Below, one piece after another: positions 27,027 to 36,098 of a DNA stretch of 64,000 bases (the stretch's first letter is position 1; the number at the start of each line of letters is the position of its first letter). The stretch comes from Rhizobium sp. BK313 (GTDB lineage: Bacteria > Pseudomonadota > Alphaproteobacteria > Rhizobiales > Rhizobiaceae). The translations under genes and the position numbers were made by a program. Below the pieces are notes generated by a model, which made no database searches, was not told where the DNA came from, and saw only the letters and a list, made by a program, of their open reading frames with translations. The stretch lies in NCBI RefSeq assembly GCF_014193655.1, contig NZ_JACHZQ010000005.1, forward strand, positions 496,001 to 560,000, read 5' to 3'.

Positions 27027-27848
27027 TCACACGGTCGAGATTTGGTAGCCCTCGGAGGCCCGCTGTACGCGGCCGAAGCCGGTGATATGGCCGCCGGCGA
27101 TGATCCATCCCTCACGAACAGCCTCTTCCAGTGTGGCTTGGCGAGTTTGCGCCGCCATGTCGGGGTCAAGATCAAAGACCAGCCCGATCTTTGGATCACC
27201 AGGTTGAAGATCCCCTAGATGCAGGGTGTCGCCCCAGATCAAGAGATCATTATCCTCGCCGCGCACCAGATAGCCGGTGTGGCCGGGAGTATGGCCCGGC
27301 AGAGGACGTGCCTCTATGCCAGCGAACACAGGGCCTTCCTTTATCCGTCTGACTCGGGATCCATATACGCGTTGGAGCTGTTCAGCCACGTTGAAGCCGC
27401 CCCGTCGCGCCTCCGGCGTCGCCTGTCGAGCGGCTGGATTGGTGAAAAAGGCGAAATCGCTCTCTGGCACGAATACGTCGGCATGAGGGAAATACGGAGT
27501 GTCGCCATCGAACAAGCCGAGAGCATGATCGCCATGGATATGGGTGAGCAATATGCGCCCGATCTGGTCCGGTGTTATTCCGGCCTCATGCAATGCAGAT
27601 CGCGCGTGACCATATTTGGGTCCCCACGAGGTACCAGTGCCGGCATCGACGAGAATAATGCCGTCGGCGTCCCGCAGGGCAAAACAGTTTACATCCACCT
27701 GAAGCGTCGGCTTACCCCATGCTTCGATGACGCGATGCCGTGCGGCGTCGCCATCCGCATGGATCAGCACGTCCGCTGGCGCTTCAAACACGCCGTCGCG
27801 CAGAAGGATAACCTCATATCGCCCGAAGTGGCGGGAACTGTTTGTCAT
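27027..27848 (-). CDS. MBL-fold metallo-hydrolase
   Basis: 273 residues. The zinc motif THIHGDHALG (HxHxDH), then LPGHTPGHTGYL (His) and WGDTLHLG (bridging Asp), with a final GGHITGFG. This arrangement fits the YtnP/lactonase-like group of metallo-beta-lactamase fold enzymes; some hydrolyse acyl-homoserine lactones, but that cannot be read from sequence. It precedes pyc on the map, with an 82-bp gap, and both are on the minus strand. Note the LuxR-type regulator 3.7 kb further on. Confidence 0.85.
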   Translation of the reverse strand: MTNSSRHFGRYEVILLRDGVFEAPADVLIHADGDAARHRVIEAWGKPTLQVDVNCFALRDADGIILVDAGTGTSWGPKYGHARSALHEAGITPDQIGRILLTHIHGDHALGLFDGDTPYFPHADVFVPESDFAFFTNPAARQATPEARRGGFNVAEQLQRVYGSRVRRIKEGPVFAGIEARPLPGHTPGHTGYLVRGEDNDLLIWGDTLHLGDLQPGDPKIGLVFDLDPDMAAQTRQATLEEAVREGWIIAGGHITGFGRVQRASEGYQISTV

Positions 27849-27930
27849 TAATGCGATTTCGTCTTCAATTCTACATTCATGCGACGGGCAGGCTCTGGGA
27901 GCCGCCCCTTCTTTGCTTCGCTACGGGCGG

Positions 27931-30900
27931 TCAGGCCCCGTAAACCACCAGCAGGTCCTTGGCATCGATCTGGTCGCCGGCGCGCACCAGAACTTCGGCG
28001 ACCGTGCCGTCCTTCTCCGCGTGCAGCGCCGTTTCCATCTTCATCGCCTCGATGGAGACCAAAACGTCGCCGGCCTTGATCGCCTGGCCGGGCGAGACGA
28101 AGACGGTGGAGATGACGCCCGGCATCGGTGCGCCGACATGGGCGGCATTGCCCGCCTCAGCCTTGCGCCTGATAGCACTGCCCGACGCACCGTGAGCGCG
28201 ATCCGGCACCTTGATGCGCCGCGGCTGGCCGTTGAGTTCGAAAAACACCGTCACCATGCCCTTGTCGTCGGTCGCCGTCATTGCCTGGTTGACGACAACG
28301 AGGGTCTTGCCCTTCTCGATTTCGGCAAAAAGCTCGCCGCCTTCCTTCAGGCCGTAGAAATAGGCCGGCGTCGGCAGCACCGAGACCGGGCCATAGGTAT
28401 CGGCGGCCAGGGCATAGTCGGTGAAGACCTTCGGATACATCAGGTAGGAGGCGAATTCGAAGTCGTCGACCTTGCGCTCCAGCTTTGTCTCGATCGCCTT
28501 ACGCTCGGCATCGAGATCGGCATCGGCGAGCAGAGAACCGGGACGAACCGTATAGGGCGCCTCACCTTTCAGCGCCTTCTTCTGCAGCGCTTCCGGCCAT
28601 CCTGCCGGCGGCTGGCCGAGATCGCCCTTCAGCATCGATACCACCGATTCCGGAAAGGAAACCTCGCGCTCCGGGCTGACGACGTCGGCAACCGTCAGGT
28701 CCTGGGAAACCATCATCAGCGCCATATCGCCGACCACCTTGGACGACGGCGTCACCTTGACGATGTCGCCGAACATCTGGTTGGCGTCGGCATAGGCCTG
28801 GGCGACTTCGTGCCAGCGGGTCTCGAGGCCGAGCGAACGGGCCTGCTCCTTGAGGTTGGTGAACTGGCCGCCCGGCATTTCGTGCAGGTAGACTTCCGAC
28901 GCCGGTCCCTTGAGGTCGCTTTCGAAGGCAGCATACTGATGGCGCACGGCTTCCCAATAGAAGGAGATGCGACGGATCCATTCCGGATCGAGACCCGGAT
29001 CGCGCTCCGTACCCTTCAGCGCCTCGACGATCGAGCCTAGGCAGGGCTGCGAGGTATTGCCGGAGAGCGCATCCATCGCTGCATCGACGGCATCGACGCC
29101 GGCGTCCACGGCGGCCAGCACCGTCGCCGCCGCAATCCCCGAGGTGTCATGCGTATGAAAATGGATCGGCAGGCCGGTCGCTTCGCGCAGCGCCTTGAAC
29201 AGCACCTTGGCCGCACCGGGCTTCAACAAGCCGGCCATGTCCTTCAGCGCGATGATATGGGCGCCCGCCTTTTCCAGCTCGACGGCGAGATCGGTGTAAT
29301 ATTTCAGGTCGTACTTCGGCCGGGCGGAATTGAGGATGTCGCCGGTGTAGCAGATCGCCGCCTCGCAGAGCTTGTTCTCCTCGGCGACGGCATCCATCGA
29401 CACCCGCATATTCTCGACCCAGTTCAGGCAGTCGAAGACGCGGAAGAGGTCGATTCCGCCCCGGGCAGCCTGGCGGACGAAGTATTTGACGACATTGTCG
29501 GGATAGTTGGTGTAGCCGACGCCGTTGGCGCCGCGCAGCAGCATCTGCAGGAGCAGATTCGGCGCGCCCTCGCGGATCAGCGACAGGCGCTCCCACGGAT
29601 CCTCGGTGAGGAAGCGCATGGAGACGTCGAAGGTGGCGCCGCCCCAGCATTCCAGCGACAACAACTGCGGCAGCGCCCGGGCATAGGTGCCGGCCACCCG
29701 GGCGATATCGAAAGTACGCATGCGGGTGGCGAGCAACGATTGATGGCCGTCACGCATCGTCGTGTCGGACATCAGCACGCGCTTTTCGTTGCGCATCCAT
29801 TCGGCAAACTTTTGCGGACCGAGCTTGTCGAGCCGCTGCTTGCTGCCGTCAGGAACCTTTCCGTCGATATACGGCAGGATCGGTTCGGCGGCCTTCGGCG
29901 ACGGCGCCGGCCGGCCGCGCGCTTCCGGATGGCCGTTGACGGTGACGTCGGCGAGGTAGGTGAGCAGCTTGGTGGCGCGGTCCTGGCGCTTGACCTGCTG
30001 GAACAGCTCCGGCGTCGTGTCGATGAAGCGCGTCGTGTAGCTGTTGTCGCGGAATTTCGGATGGGTAATGATCGCTTCAAGGAAGGTGAGGTTGGTCGCG
30101 ACACCACGGATGCGGAATTCGCGCAGCGCCCGATCCATGCGGCTGATCGCCTCCGAAGGAGTCGAAGCCCAGGCCGTCACCTTGACCAGTAGCGGATCGT
30201 AGAAACGGGTGATGATCGCACCGCCATAGGCCGTGCCGCCATCGAGACGGATGCCGAAGCCTGCAGCCGAACGGTAAGCAGTGATGCGGCCGTAATCCGG
30301 AATGAAATTATGTTCCGGGTCTTCCGTGGTGACGCGGCATTGCAAGGCATGGCCGTTGAGATGGATATCCTCCTGCTTCGGAACACCCGACTCCGGCGTG
30401 CCGATGGCGAAGCCGTCGAGGATATGGATCTGCGCCTTGACGATGTCGATGCCGGTGACGACTTCGGTCACGGTATGCTCGACCTGGATGCGCGGATTGA
30501 CTTCGATGAAGTAGAACTTGCCGGTTTCGGCATCCATCAGATATTCGACGGTGCCGGCGCCGACATAATTGGTCGCCCCGGCGATCTTCAGCGAATAGGC
30601 GGCCAGTTCCTGGCGCTGCGCTTCGGTCAGATACGGCGCCGGCGCGCGCTCGACGACCTTCTGGTTGCGGCGCTGAACGGAACAGTCGCGCTCGAAGAGA
30701 TGCACGACATTGCCGTGCGTGTCGCCGAGAACCTGGCTTTCGACGTGGCGCGCACGCTCGACCAGCTTTTCGAGATAGACTTCGTCCTTGCCGAAGGCGG
30801 CCATTGCTTCGCGCTTGGCTTCCGTCACTTCCTTGGCGAGATCCTTGGGATCGCGGATGGCGCGCATGCCGCGGCCGCCACCGCCCCAGGAGGCCTTGAG

Positions 30901-31392
30901 CATGACCGGATAACCGATCTCCTCGGCCATGCGGGCAACCTCAGCCATGTCGTCGGGCAGCGGCTCGGTTGCCGGCACGACGGGAACGCCGACGGAAATG
31001 GCCAGATTGCGGGCCGCGACCTTATTGCCGAGCTGGCGCATCGTATCAGCCCTCGGGCCGATGAAGATGAGGCCGGCGGCATCGCAGGCGTCGACGAATT
31101 CCGGGCTTTCCGACAGCAGGCCGTAGCCTGGATGGATGGCATCGGCGCCCGACAGCTTGGCGACGCGGATGATCTCGTCGATCGACAGGTAGCTTTCGAT
31201 CGGGCCGAGATCGCGGGCGAGATGCGGACCGCGGCCGACCTGATAGCTTTCGTCGGCCTTGAAGCGATGCAGCGCGAGTTTGTCTTCCTCGGCCCAGATG
31301 GCAACTGTTTTTATGCCCAGCTCGTTGGCGGCGCGAAACACGCGGATGGCAATTTCAGAACGGTTGGCAACCAGGATTTTGGAAATGGGCAA
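27931..31392 (-). CDS. pyc: pyruvate carboxylase
   Basis: 1153 residues, full length. Domains in order: biotin carboxylase with ATP-grasp (ILVANRSEIAIRVFRAANELG at the start, GGGGRGM near residue 170), carboxyltransferase with DTTMRDGHQSLLATRMRT near residue 545, and biotinyl domain with EAMKMET near residue 1116 carrying the biotinylated Lys. It converts pyruvate to oxaloacetate to refill the TCA cycle. The start codon is TTG (31392), preceded by GAGGGAG; homology begins exactly there. It lies beside an ExpR-type gene and ndvA, as I recall for S. meliloti. Confidence 0.97.
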   Translation of the reverse strand: MPISKILVANRSEIAIRVFRAANELGIKTVAIWAEEDKLALHRFKADESYQVGRGPHLARDLGPIESYLSIDEIIRVAKLSGADAIHPGYGLLSESPEFVDACDAAGLIFIGPRADTMRQLGNKVAARNLAISVGVPVVPATEPLPDDMAEVARMAEEIGYPVMLKASWGGGGRGMRAIRDPKDLAKEVTEAKREAMAAFGKDEVYLEKLVERARHVESQVLGDTHGNVVHLFERDCSVQRRNQKVVERAPAPYLTEAQRQELAAYSLKIAGATNYVGAGTVEYLMDAETGKFYFIEVNPRIQVEHTVTEVVTGIDIVKAQIHILDGFAIGTPESGVPKQEDIHLNGHALQCRVTTEDPEHNFIPDYGRITAYRSAAGFGIRLDGGTAYGGAIITRFYDPLLVKVTAWASTPSEAISRMDRALREFRIRGVATNLTFLEAIITHPKFRDNSYTTRFIDTTPELFQQVKRQDRATKLLTYLADVTVNGHPEARGRPAPSPKAAEPILPYIDGKVPDGSKQRLDKLGPQKFAEWMRNEKRVLMSDTTMRDGHQSLLATRMRTFDIARVAGTYARALPQLLSLECWGGATFDVSMRFLTEDPWERLSLIREGAPNLLLQMLLRGANGVGYTNYPDNVVKYFVRQAARGGIDLFRVFDCLNWVENMRVSMDAVAEENKLCEAAICYTGDILNSARPKYDLKYYTDLAVELEKAGAHIIALKDMAGLLKPGAAKVLFKALREATGLPIHFHTHDTSGIAAATVLAAVDAGVDAVDAAMDALSGNTSQPCLGSIVEALKGTERDPGLDPEWIRRISFYWEAVRHQYAAFESDLKGPASEVYLHEMPGGQFTNLKEQARSLGLETRWHEVAQAYADANQMFGDIVKVTPSSKVVGDMALMMVSQDLTVADVVSPEREVSFPESVVSMLKGDLGQPPAGWPEALQKKALKGEAPYTVRPGSLLADADLDAERKAIETKLERKVDDFEFASYLMYPKVFTDYALAADTYGPVSVLPTPAYFYGLKEGGELFAEIEKGKTLVVVNQAMTATDDKGMVTVFFELNGQPRRIKVPDRAHGASGSAIRRKAEAGNAAHVGAPMPGVISTVFVSPGQAIKAGDVLVSIEAMKMETALHAEKDGTVAEVLVRAGDQIDAKDLLVVYGA

Positions 31393-31510
31393 ATGCGGTC
31401 TCCCTCGCGACGCCGGAAGCGGGCATGCTGCACCCGCGAAGGAAATTCTTAACTTCTTGTCACGAGAAGTTCAATTTCCCCTGCGACATCCGACATCAAA
31501 ATAGTTGCCA

Positions 31511-32251
31511 TTACGGAATAAGTCCGTTTCTAAAAGCGATGGCAACGATATGCTGGCGGTTCTTGGCATTCAGCTTATCCTGGATGCTGTTCATATACCA
31601 ATCGACGGTGTGATTTGAGATCTTGAGCATCCGGCTGATCTCCATCGAGGTCATGCCTTCCGCGAGATGATTGAGCACCTCCATCTCGCGCCTGGTAAGC
31701 TTGACATCGATCGTGGCCGCCTCTTCCAGTGATCGTGCTTCGTCACGCAGTTCCAGAAGCCGCCAGAAGGCTTTTTTCGCCACCGCATCGAACAGCGCGA
31801 TTTCGACCGGCGACAGATCGACCACATTGCCGCCGATCGTCATGCTGCCAAGCAGACCGCTGCGCCCATGAACAGGGAAGATGTAGCCGTCGATGAGCCC
31901 ATGGGCGCGGGCATCGGCCATCATCTGCTCCATGCGCCGACGGAGCGGATCGCCCTTCAGTGCCGCCATGGCATCGCGCCAGCGGAAAGGCCGCTGCGCC
32001 CGGCCGAGATAGCGAATGGTGGGATCGACCAGGATGTATTTCTTGGTGACATAGGTGAGCGGCCATTTGTCTGGCCAGCGTCCGGCAAGGACGAGATTCA
32101 TAGGGTCGGTATTCGGCCGCGGCTGCTTCAGCAGACCATAAAAATCGAACTTATAAGACCGCAGGACCAATTCCAGCTCTGTCACAACATTCTTGGCAAG
32201 CTTGCATTCTTCAATAACCACAAGCAATTGTATTAAGGAATGAATATTCAC
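31511..32251 (-). CDS. expR: LuxR-family quorum-sensing regulator, probable ExpR orthologue
   Basis: 246 residues. The autoinducer-binding domain keeps the conserved Trp63, Tyr67, Asp76, Pro77 and Trp91, with exactly the spacing of TraR. The C-terminal helix-turn-helix is LTRREMEVLNHLAEGMTSMEISRMLKISNHTVDWYMNSIQ. It thus should bind acyl-homoserine lactones. No luxI-type synthase gene is in the window, so it is an orphan (solo). The position between pyc and ndvA is that of S. meliloti expR, supporting orthology. The start is GTG at 32251, with an AGGGGG ribosome site. Confidence 0.85.
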   Translation of the reverse strand: MNIHSLIQLLVVIEECKLAKNVVTELELVLRSYKFDFYGLLKQPRPNTDPMNLVLAGRWPDKWPLTYVTKKYILVDPTIRYLGRAQRPFRWRDAMAALKGDPLRRRMEQMMADARAHGLIDGYIFPVHGRSGLLGSMTIGGNVVDLSPVEIALFDAVAKKAFWRLLELRDEARSLEEAATIDVKLTRREMEVLNHLAEGMTSMEISRMLKISNHTVDWYMNSIQDKLNAKNRQHIVAIAFRNGLIP

Positions 32252-32617
32252 ATAAACCCCCTGGCCTAAAAGCCTGGTTCTTCGTCAGCAGATGCCGTCA
32301 TCATCATCCGCTTTGCCGCCGACACGGCTGATGGCGGGCAAACATACCCAGATCGAAATGAAATTAAACGTCTTTGGCGAAAATTTTACCGATCAACCTT
32401 AAATAGCAACCGCGTCGCCGCGCGACAATGCCAATACATGAACTATCCTATAGTTGTCACATTTCTCGGACAGCCGCTTGCACGCCCTTGCGGCTACAAG
32501 CGAAACGCGTCAAAATTCCCCTGAAAAAACAGCGTCAGATTCCGTTAATCGCCGGTTCAGGTAGCAATCTGTAGCATCCAGCATTCCTTATTTGCGAATG
32601 CACAGAGGGTGCCAGAC
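32252..32617. other. divergent promoter region of expR-type gene and ndvA
   Basis: About 366 bases, AT-rich around 32340-32480, holding both promoters. I looked for a clear 18-20 bp lux-box palindrome and did not find one. No small gene seen. Confidence 0.5.
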
Positions 32618-34387
32618 GTGTCGCTGTTCAAAGTCTATGCCAGAGCCCTGAAGTATCTTGGCGCGTATCGATACCGCGTCTGGATGGTTGTCATCGCGAA
32701 CATCGCGCTGGCGATGACCACCATTTACGAGCCGGTTCTATTCGGCCGCATCTTCGACTCCATCGCCAAAAAACAGGCAGTGGCGCCGACCATGATGCTG
32801 TGGGCAGGTTTCGCCGTCTTCAGCGCGGTAGCGTTCATCGTTGTTTCCCGTGAGGCGGACCGTCTCGCCCATGGGCGTCGCGCATCGCTGCTGACCGAAG
32901 CATTCAGCCGAATCATCTCGATGCCGCTCTCCTGGCACAGCCAGCGTGGCACAGCGAGCGCGTTGAACACGCTGCTGCGCGCCTGCGAAGCTCTGTTCGG
33001 CCTCTGGCTCGAATTCATGCGCAACCATCTGTCGACTGCGGTCGCGCTTGTTGTGATGATCCCGACGGCCATGGCTATGGACCTGCGTCTCTCGGCCGTG
33101 CTCATCCTGCTCGGCATCTTCTACTGGGTCATCGGCCGCCTCGTCATGAGCCGGACGAAGGATGGCCAGACCTCGGTGGAAAGCCATTACAATACGGTGT
33201 TCTCGCATGTCAGCGACAGCATCAGCAACGTTTCCGTGCTGCATAGCTATAACCGCATCGAAGCCGAAACCAGGGCGCTGAAGTCCTTCACTGAACGACT
33301 GCTCGCCGCACAGTATCCGGTTCTCGACTGGTGGGCGCTCGCCGGTGCGCTGAACCGTACGGCCTCGACCGTCGCCATGATGGCCATCCTGATGATCGGT
33401 ACGCTGCTGGTTCAAGACGGCAGCCTGAGCCTCGGCGCCCTCATCACCTTCATCGCCTTCGCCAACGTGCTGATTGGCCGCCTGGAACAGTTGCGCAACT
33501 TCGCCAACCAGATTTTCGAAGCGCGCGCCAAGCTGGAAGACTTCTACACGCTGGAAGATTCCGTCCGCGACCGTGAAGAGCCGGCCGGCCTTGCCGAGAT
33601 CAAGGACGTCAAGGGCGAAGTCGAGTTCCGCAACGTGTCCTTCGGCTTCGGCAATACGTCGCAAGGCCTGCACAATATCAACTTCACGGTGAAGGCTGGG
33701 CAGACGGTCGCAATCGTCGGTCCGACCGGCGCCGGCAAGACGACGCTCGTCAACCTGCTGCAGCGTGTCTTCGACCCGCAGGACGGCCAGATCCTCGTTG
33801 ACGGCAACGACATTACCAAGGTGACGCGCAAGTCGCTGCGCCGCTACATCGCCACCGTCTTCCAGGATGCCGGCCTGCTGAACCGCTCGATCAGCGACAA
33901 CATCCGTCTCGGCCGCGAGGGTGCCACCGAAGAGGAGATGGTCCGCGCCGCCGAAGCGGCTGCCGCCAACGACTTCATCGAGAATCGCGAAAGCGGCTAT
34001 GACACTCGTGTCGGCGAACGCGGCAACAAGCTCTCCGGCGGTGAGCGCCAGCGCATCGCCATTGCCCGCGCCATCCTCAAGGACGCGCCGATCCTGGTAC
34101 TCGACGAAGCGACCAGCGCGCTCGACGTGGAGACCGAGAACCGGGTGAAGGCGGCGATCGACAATCTGCGTCAGAACCGCACGACCTTCATCATCGCTCA
34201 CCGCCTGTCTACGGTACGCGAGGCCGATATCGTCCTCTTCCTCGACAATGGCCGCGTGATCGAAAACGGCAGCTTCAGCGAGCTCAGCCAGAGCAACGGC
34301 CGCTTCGCCGCCCTGCTGCGCGCCAGTGGCATCCTGACGGACGACGAAGTCCGCAAGGCACACGCCACGGAAACCGAAGCCGCCTGA
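32618..34387 (+). CDS. ndvA: cyclic beta-1,2-glucan ABC exporter NdvA
   Basis: 589 residues; S. meliloti NdvA is of closely similar length. The N-terminal half is an exporter membrane domain (VSREADRLAHGRRASLLTEAF, then MPLSWHSQRGT). The ATPase domain has GPTGAGKTT, signature LSGGERQR and Walker B ILVLDEATSALD. It exports cyclic beta-1,2-glucan to the periplasm. The start is GTG at 32618 (SLFKVYARALKYLG follows), chosen because NdvA homology starts there and AGAGGG lies upstream; an earlier in-frame GTG is at 32609. ndvB lies 3 kb beyond its 3' end. Confidence 0.95.
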   Translation: MSLFKVYARALKYLGAYRYRVWMVVIANIALAMTTIYEPVLFGRIFDSIAKKQAVAPTMMLWAGFAVFSAVAFIVVSREADRLAHGRRASLLTEAFSRIISMPLSWHSQRGTASALNTLLRACEALFGLWLEFMRNHLSTAVALVVMIPTAMAMDLRLSAVLILLGIFYWVIGRLVMSRTKDGQTSVESHYNTVFSHVSDSISNVSVLHSYNRIEAETRALKSFTERLLAAQYPVLDWWALAGALNRTASTVAMMAILMIGTLLVQDGSLSLGALITFIAFANVLIGRLEQLRNFANQIFEARAKLEDFYTLEDSVRDREEPAGLAEIKDVKGEVEFRNVSFGFGNTSQGLHNINFTVKAGQTVAIVGPTGAGKTTLVNLLQRVFDPQDGQILVDGNDITKVTRKSLRRYIATVFQDAGLLNRSISDNIRLGREGATEEEMVRAAEAAAANDFIENRESGYDTRVGERGNKLSGGERQRIAIARAILKDAPILVLDEATSALDVETENRVKAAIDNLRQNRTTFIIAHRLSTVREADIVLFLDNGRVIENGSFSELSQSNGRFAALLRASGILTDDEVRKAHATETEAA

Positions 34388-34413
34388 TATTTTCCAAGGG
34401 GCCCAAAGATCGA

Positions 34414-34445
34414 AGCCGGGGGAGCGATGCTCTCCCGGCTTTTTT
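34414..34445 (+). terminator. rho-independent terminator of ndvA
   Basis: AGCCGGG (34414-34420) and CCCGGCT (34434-34440) pair, with inner GAGC/GCTC, followed by six T. Confidence 0.9.
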
Positions 34446-34530
34446 GCTGCCGAACTTCCGGCCGGACGACGTATGTCAGGTACGTCCGACGCCGTCGCCG
34501 CCCTGCGTCTGTCGAATACATGGCTGAACC

Positions 34531-34569
34531 AAAAACAAGAAAGGCCCGGCAGGGAAAACCGGGCCTTTC
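34531..34569 (-). terminator. rho-independent terminator of the porin gene
   Basis: On the minus strand: GAAAGGCCCGG, short loop, CCGGGCCTTTC, then TTGTTTTT. It lies ~95 bp after the porin stop and just inside the ndvA terminator, so the convergent genes are separated both ways. Confidence 0.85.
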
Positions 34570-34586
34570 TCCTTCTCTGATCGGAG

Positions 34587-34668
34587 GTCAAATCGGTTGT
34601 GGCGTCAAGCTGGAGTCAAGGCCAACGTCAAACCGGTTATGACTGGCGTCAAACCGGGATCAGATCAG
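34587..34668 (+). repeat. four imperfect ~20-bp GTCAAACCGG tandem repeats
   Basis: Units begin at 34587, 34604, 34627 and 34648 with GTCAAATCGG, GTCAAGCTGG, GTCAAACCGG and GTCAAACCGG. The last two are 21 bp apart. They sit between the porin stop codon and its terminator, overlapping the stop by a few bases. Confidence 0.55.
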
Positions 34669-35756
34669 AACTTGCGCTCGAAGCGGAGCACGCCGGCCCA
34701 CTGGTCCTGGTCGGCAGCGTCCCAATCGGTGTAGGAAACTTCCGGCTCGATCAGCAGGTCCTTGACCGGACGCCAGGCGACGTTGGCGGTGGCGGCAAAG
34801 ATTTTCGAGTCGGTATAGGCGACCTGAGCATTGGCCTGCAGCTTCGGCGTCAACTGATAGCTGGCGCCCGTCCAGAAGGCCCAGTCACCCCAGCCGCAAT
34901 CCGCGCCATTGGTCGGGCAAGCTGCGCGGTTGCTGTTGAGGTAGGAACCGGCATACTTGTTCAGCTTGTCGCCATCCGTGTTCCATCCACCCATCAGGAA
35001 GACCTTGAAGTCGCCGAAATCGGCGTCGATGCGCGCTTTGATGGCGCCTTCCTCGACAATGCTGTCATAGCCGCCGATGATCCGGAGGGTCCATGCGCCC
35101 GCCTTGTAGCCGGCGCCGGCAACGACATCAGGAGCATAGTGATTGGCCTTACCTGTTTGCCACGCGCCGCCGTAGGACGACGTATCGGCTGACGAGTTGG
35201 AATCTTCCAGCGAGATCACAGCCGTGAAGCCGTTGCCGGCGTCATACCTGTAGGTGAACTGGTTGAGTTCCTTCGGGCCGTCATAGACGACGTCATCGTT
35301 GATGACGTTGCCGGCATAGCCCATGTAGAGATTATACTGCGAGTCGAGCTTACCTACGATGAAGCCGGCAAGGCTGATATTGGCCCAAAGCAGCTTGGTG
35401 GCGGTGGTGCCGCCCTCCTGCCAGTCCCAGCGGTAGACGGTGTTGGTCTTCAGCGGGCCGTATTCGGTATCGGTCGCCGTGTCGATGCTGAGCTCAGCGC
35501 GGGTATGCCAAAGCGTACCATTCTTGCTGTTGGCGTTGTAGGCATCATACCATTCGCCCTCGGTGCGGACGCGGCCGCCGATCTTGAGGCAGGTTTCGGT
35601 GCCCGGAATAAAGAAGTAGCCGGCGCCATAGGCGTCGCAAATGCGAACATATTGAAGCGGTTCCGGCTCGGCAGCCACAATAGCGTCAGCCGCCTGCGCC
35701 CCCGAGGCGGCTGCCAGGGCGGCGGCCGAACCGAGAAGAAGACTTCTAATATTCAT
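34665..35756 (-). CDS. ropA: outer-membrane porin, RopA/Omp2b type
   Basis: 363 residues. Signal peptide MNIRSLLLGSAAALAAASGAQA, then DAIVAAEPEPLQYVRICDAYGAGYFFIPG and CLKIGGRVRTEGEW, the standard opening of alphaproteobacterial Porin_2 proteins. It ends LRFERKF, with the terminal Phe used for outer-membrane assembly. Expected to be a 16-stranded trimeric pore. The symbol reflects the rhizobial RopA family; several paralogues usually exist, so exact orthology is unsure. The 5' leader can fold so that the ribosome site is partly paired. Confidence 0.9.
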   Translation of the reverse strand: MNIRSLLLGSAAALAAASGAQAADAIVAAEPEPLQYVRICDAYGAGYFFIPGTETCLKIGGRVRTEGEWYDAYNANSKNGTLWHTRAELSIDTATDTEYGPLKTNTVYRWDWQEGGTTATKLLWANISLAGFIVGKLDSQYNLYMGYAGNVINDDVVYDGPKELNQFTYRYDAGNGFTAVISLEDSNSSADTSSYGGAWQTGKANHYAPDVVAGAGYKAGAWTLRIIGGYDSIVEEGAIKARIDADFGDFKVFLMGGWNTDGDKLNKYAGSYLNSNRAACPTNGADCGWGDWAFWTGASYQLTPKLQANAQVAYTDSKIFAATANVAWRPVKDLLIEPEVSYTDWDAADQDQWAGVLRFERKF

Positions 35757-36098
35757 AAATACTCCAATCTAGTATCGATTGGGCATGAGTTATCGCGCCG
35801 AAAATTCGACGTTCCCTACCCCATTCCCGTTTTGACAATCCCCACGAATGCGTCGCGCCCGTTTGTACGCTTTAACGCCGGGGTGGCGGCACTCCCCGAG
35901 CACCGTCACGATCTCGATGTAGGAATTCAATTTTGCACAACAAGATTTTGGGCAACTGAATATTTGCCGCAACGCGCCGGGTCACCGTTGCGTTGCAGAA
36001 AAATCACGTCACACTTCGTTCGCACAATTGTTGCAAAACGAATTAACGATATAGATCAATAGATTATAAGTTGTGGTACGGAATGGCCGCGAGACAAA
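35757..36098. other. porin promoter region
   Basis: About 342 bases between the porin start and the OpgC-like stop. AT-rich near 35920-36070, fitting a strong porin promoter. Apart from the leader hairpin no element was recognised. Confidence 0.5.
35764..35782 (-). promoter_or_regulatory. porin leader hairpin next to the ribosome site
   Basis: CCAATC and GATTGG arms (minus strand) enclose a 7-base loop, and the 3' arm includes the start of TTGGAG, the porin gene's ribosome site. Possible translational control. Confidence 0.4.

Noticed and set aside
27886..27908. Terminator between pyc and the MBL hydrolase gene
   Set aside because: GGGC-A-GGCTC/GAGCC-G-CCC can fold but the T-rich side is on the wrong strand for both genes.
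32738..34591. 617-codon minus-strand frame opposite ndvA
   Set aside because: Shadow of ndvA; no recognisable motif and it runs across the ndvA terminator.
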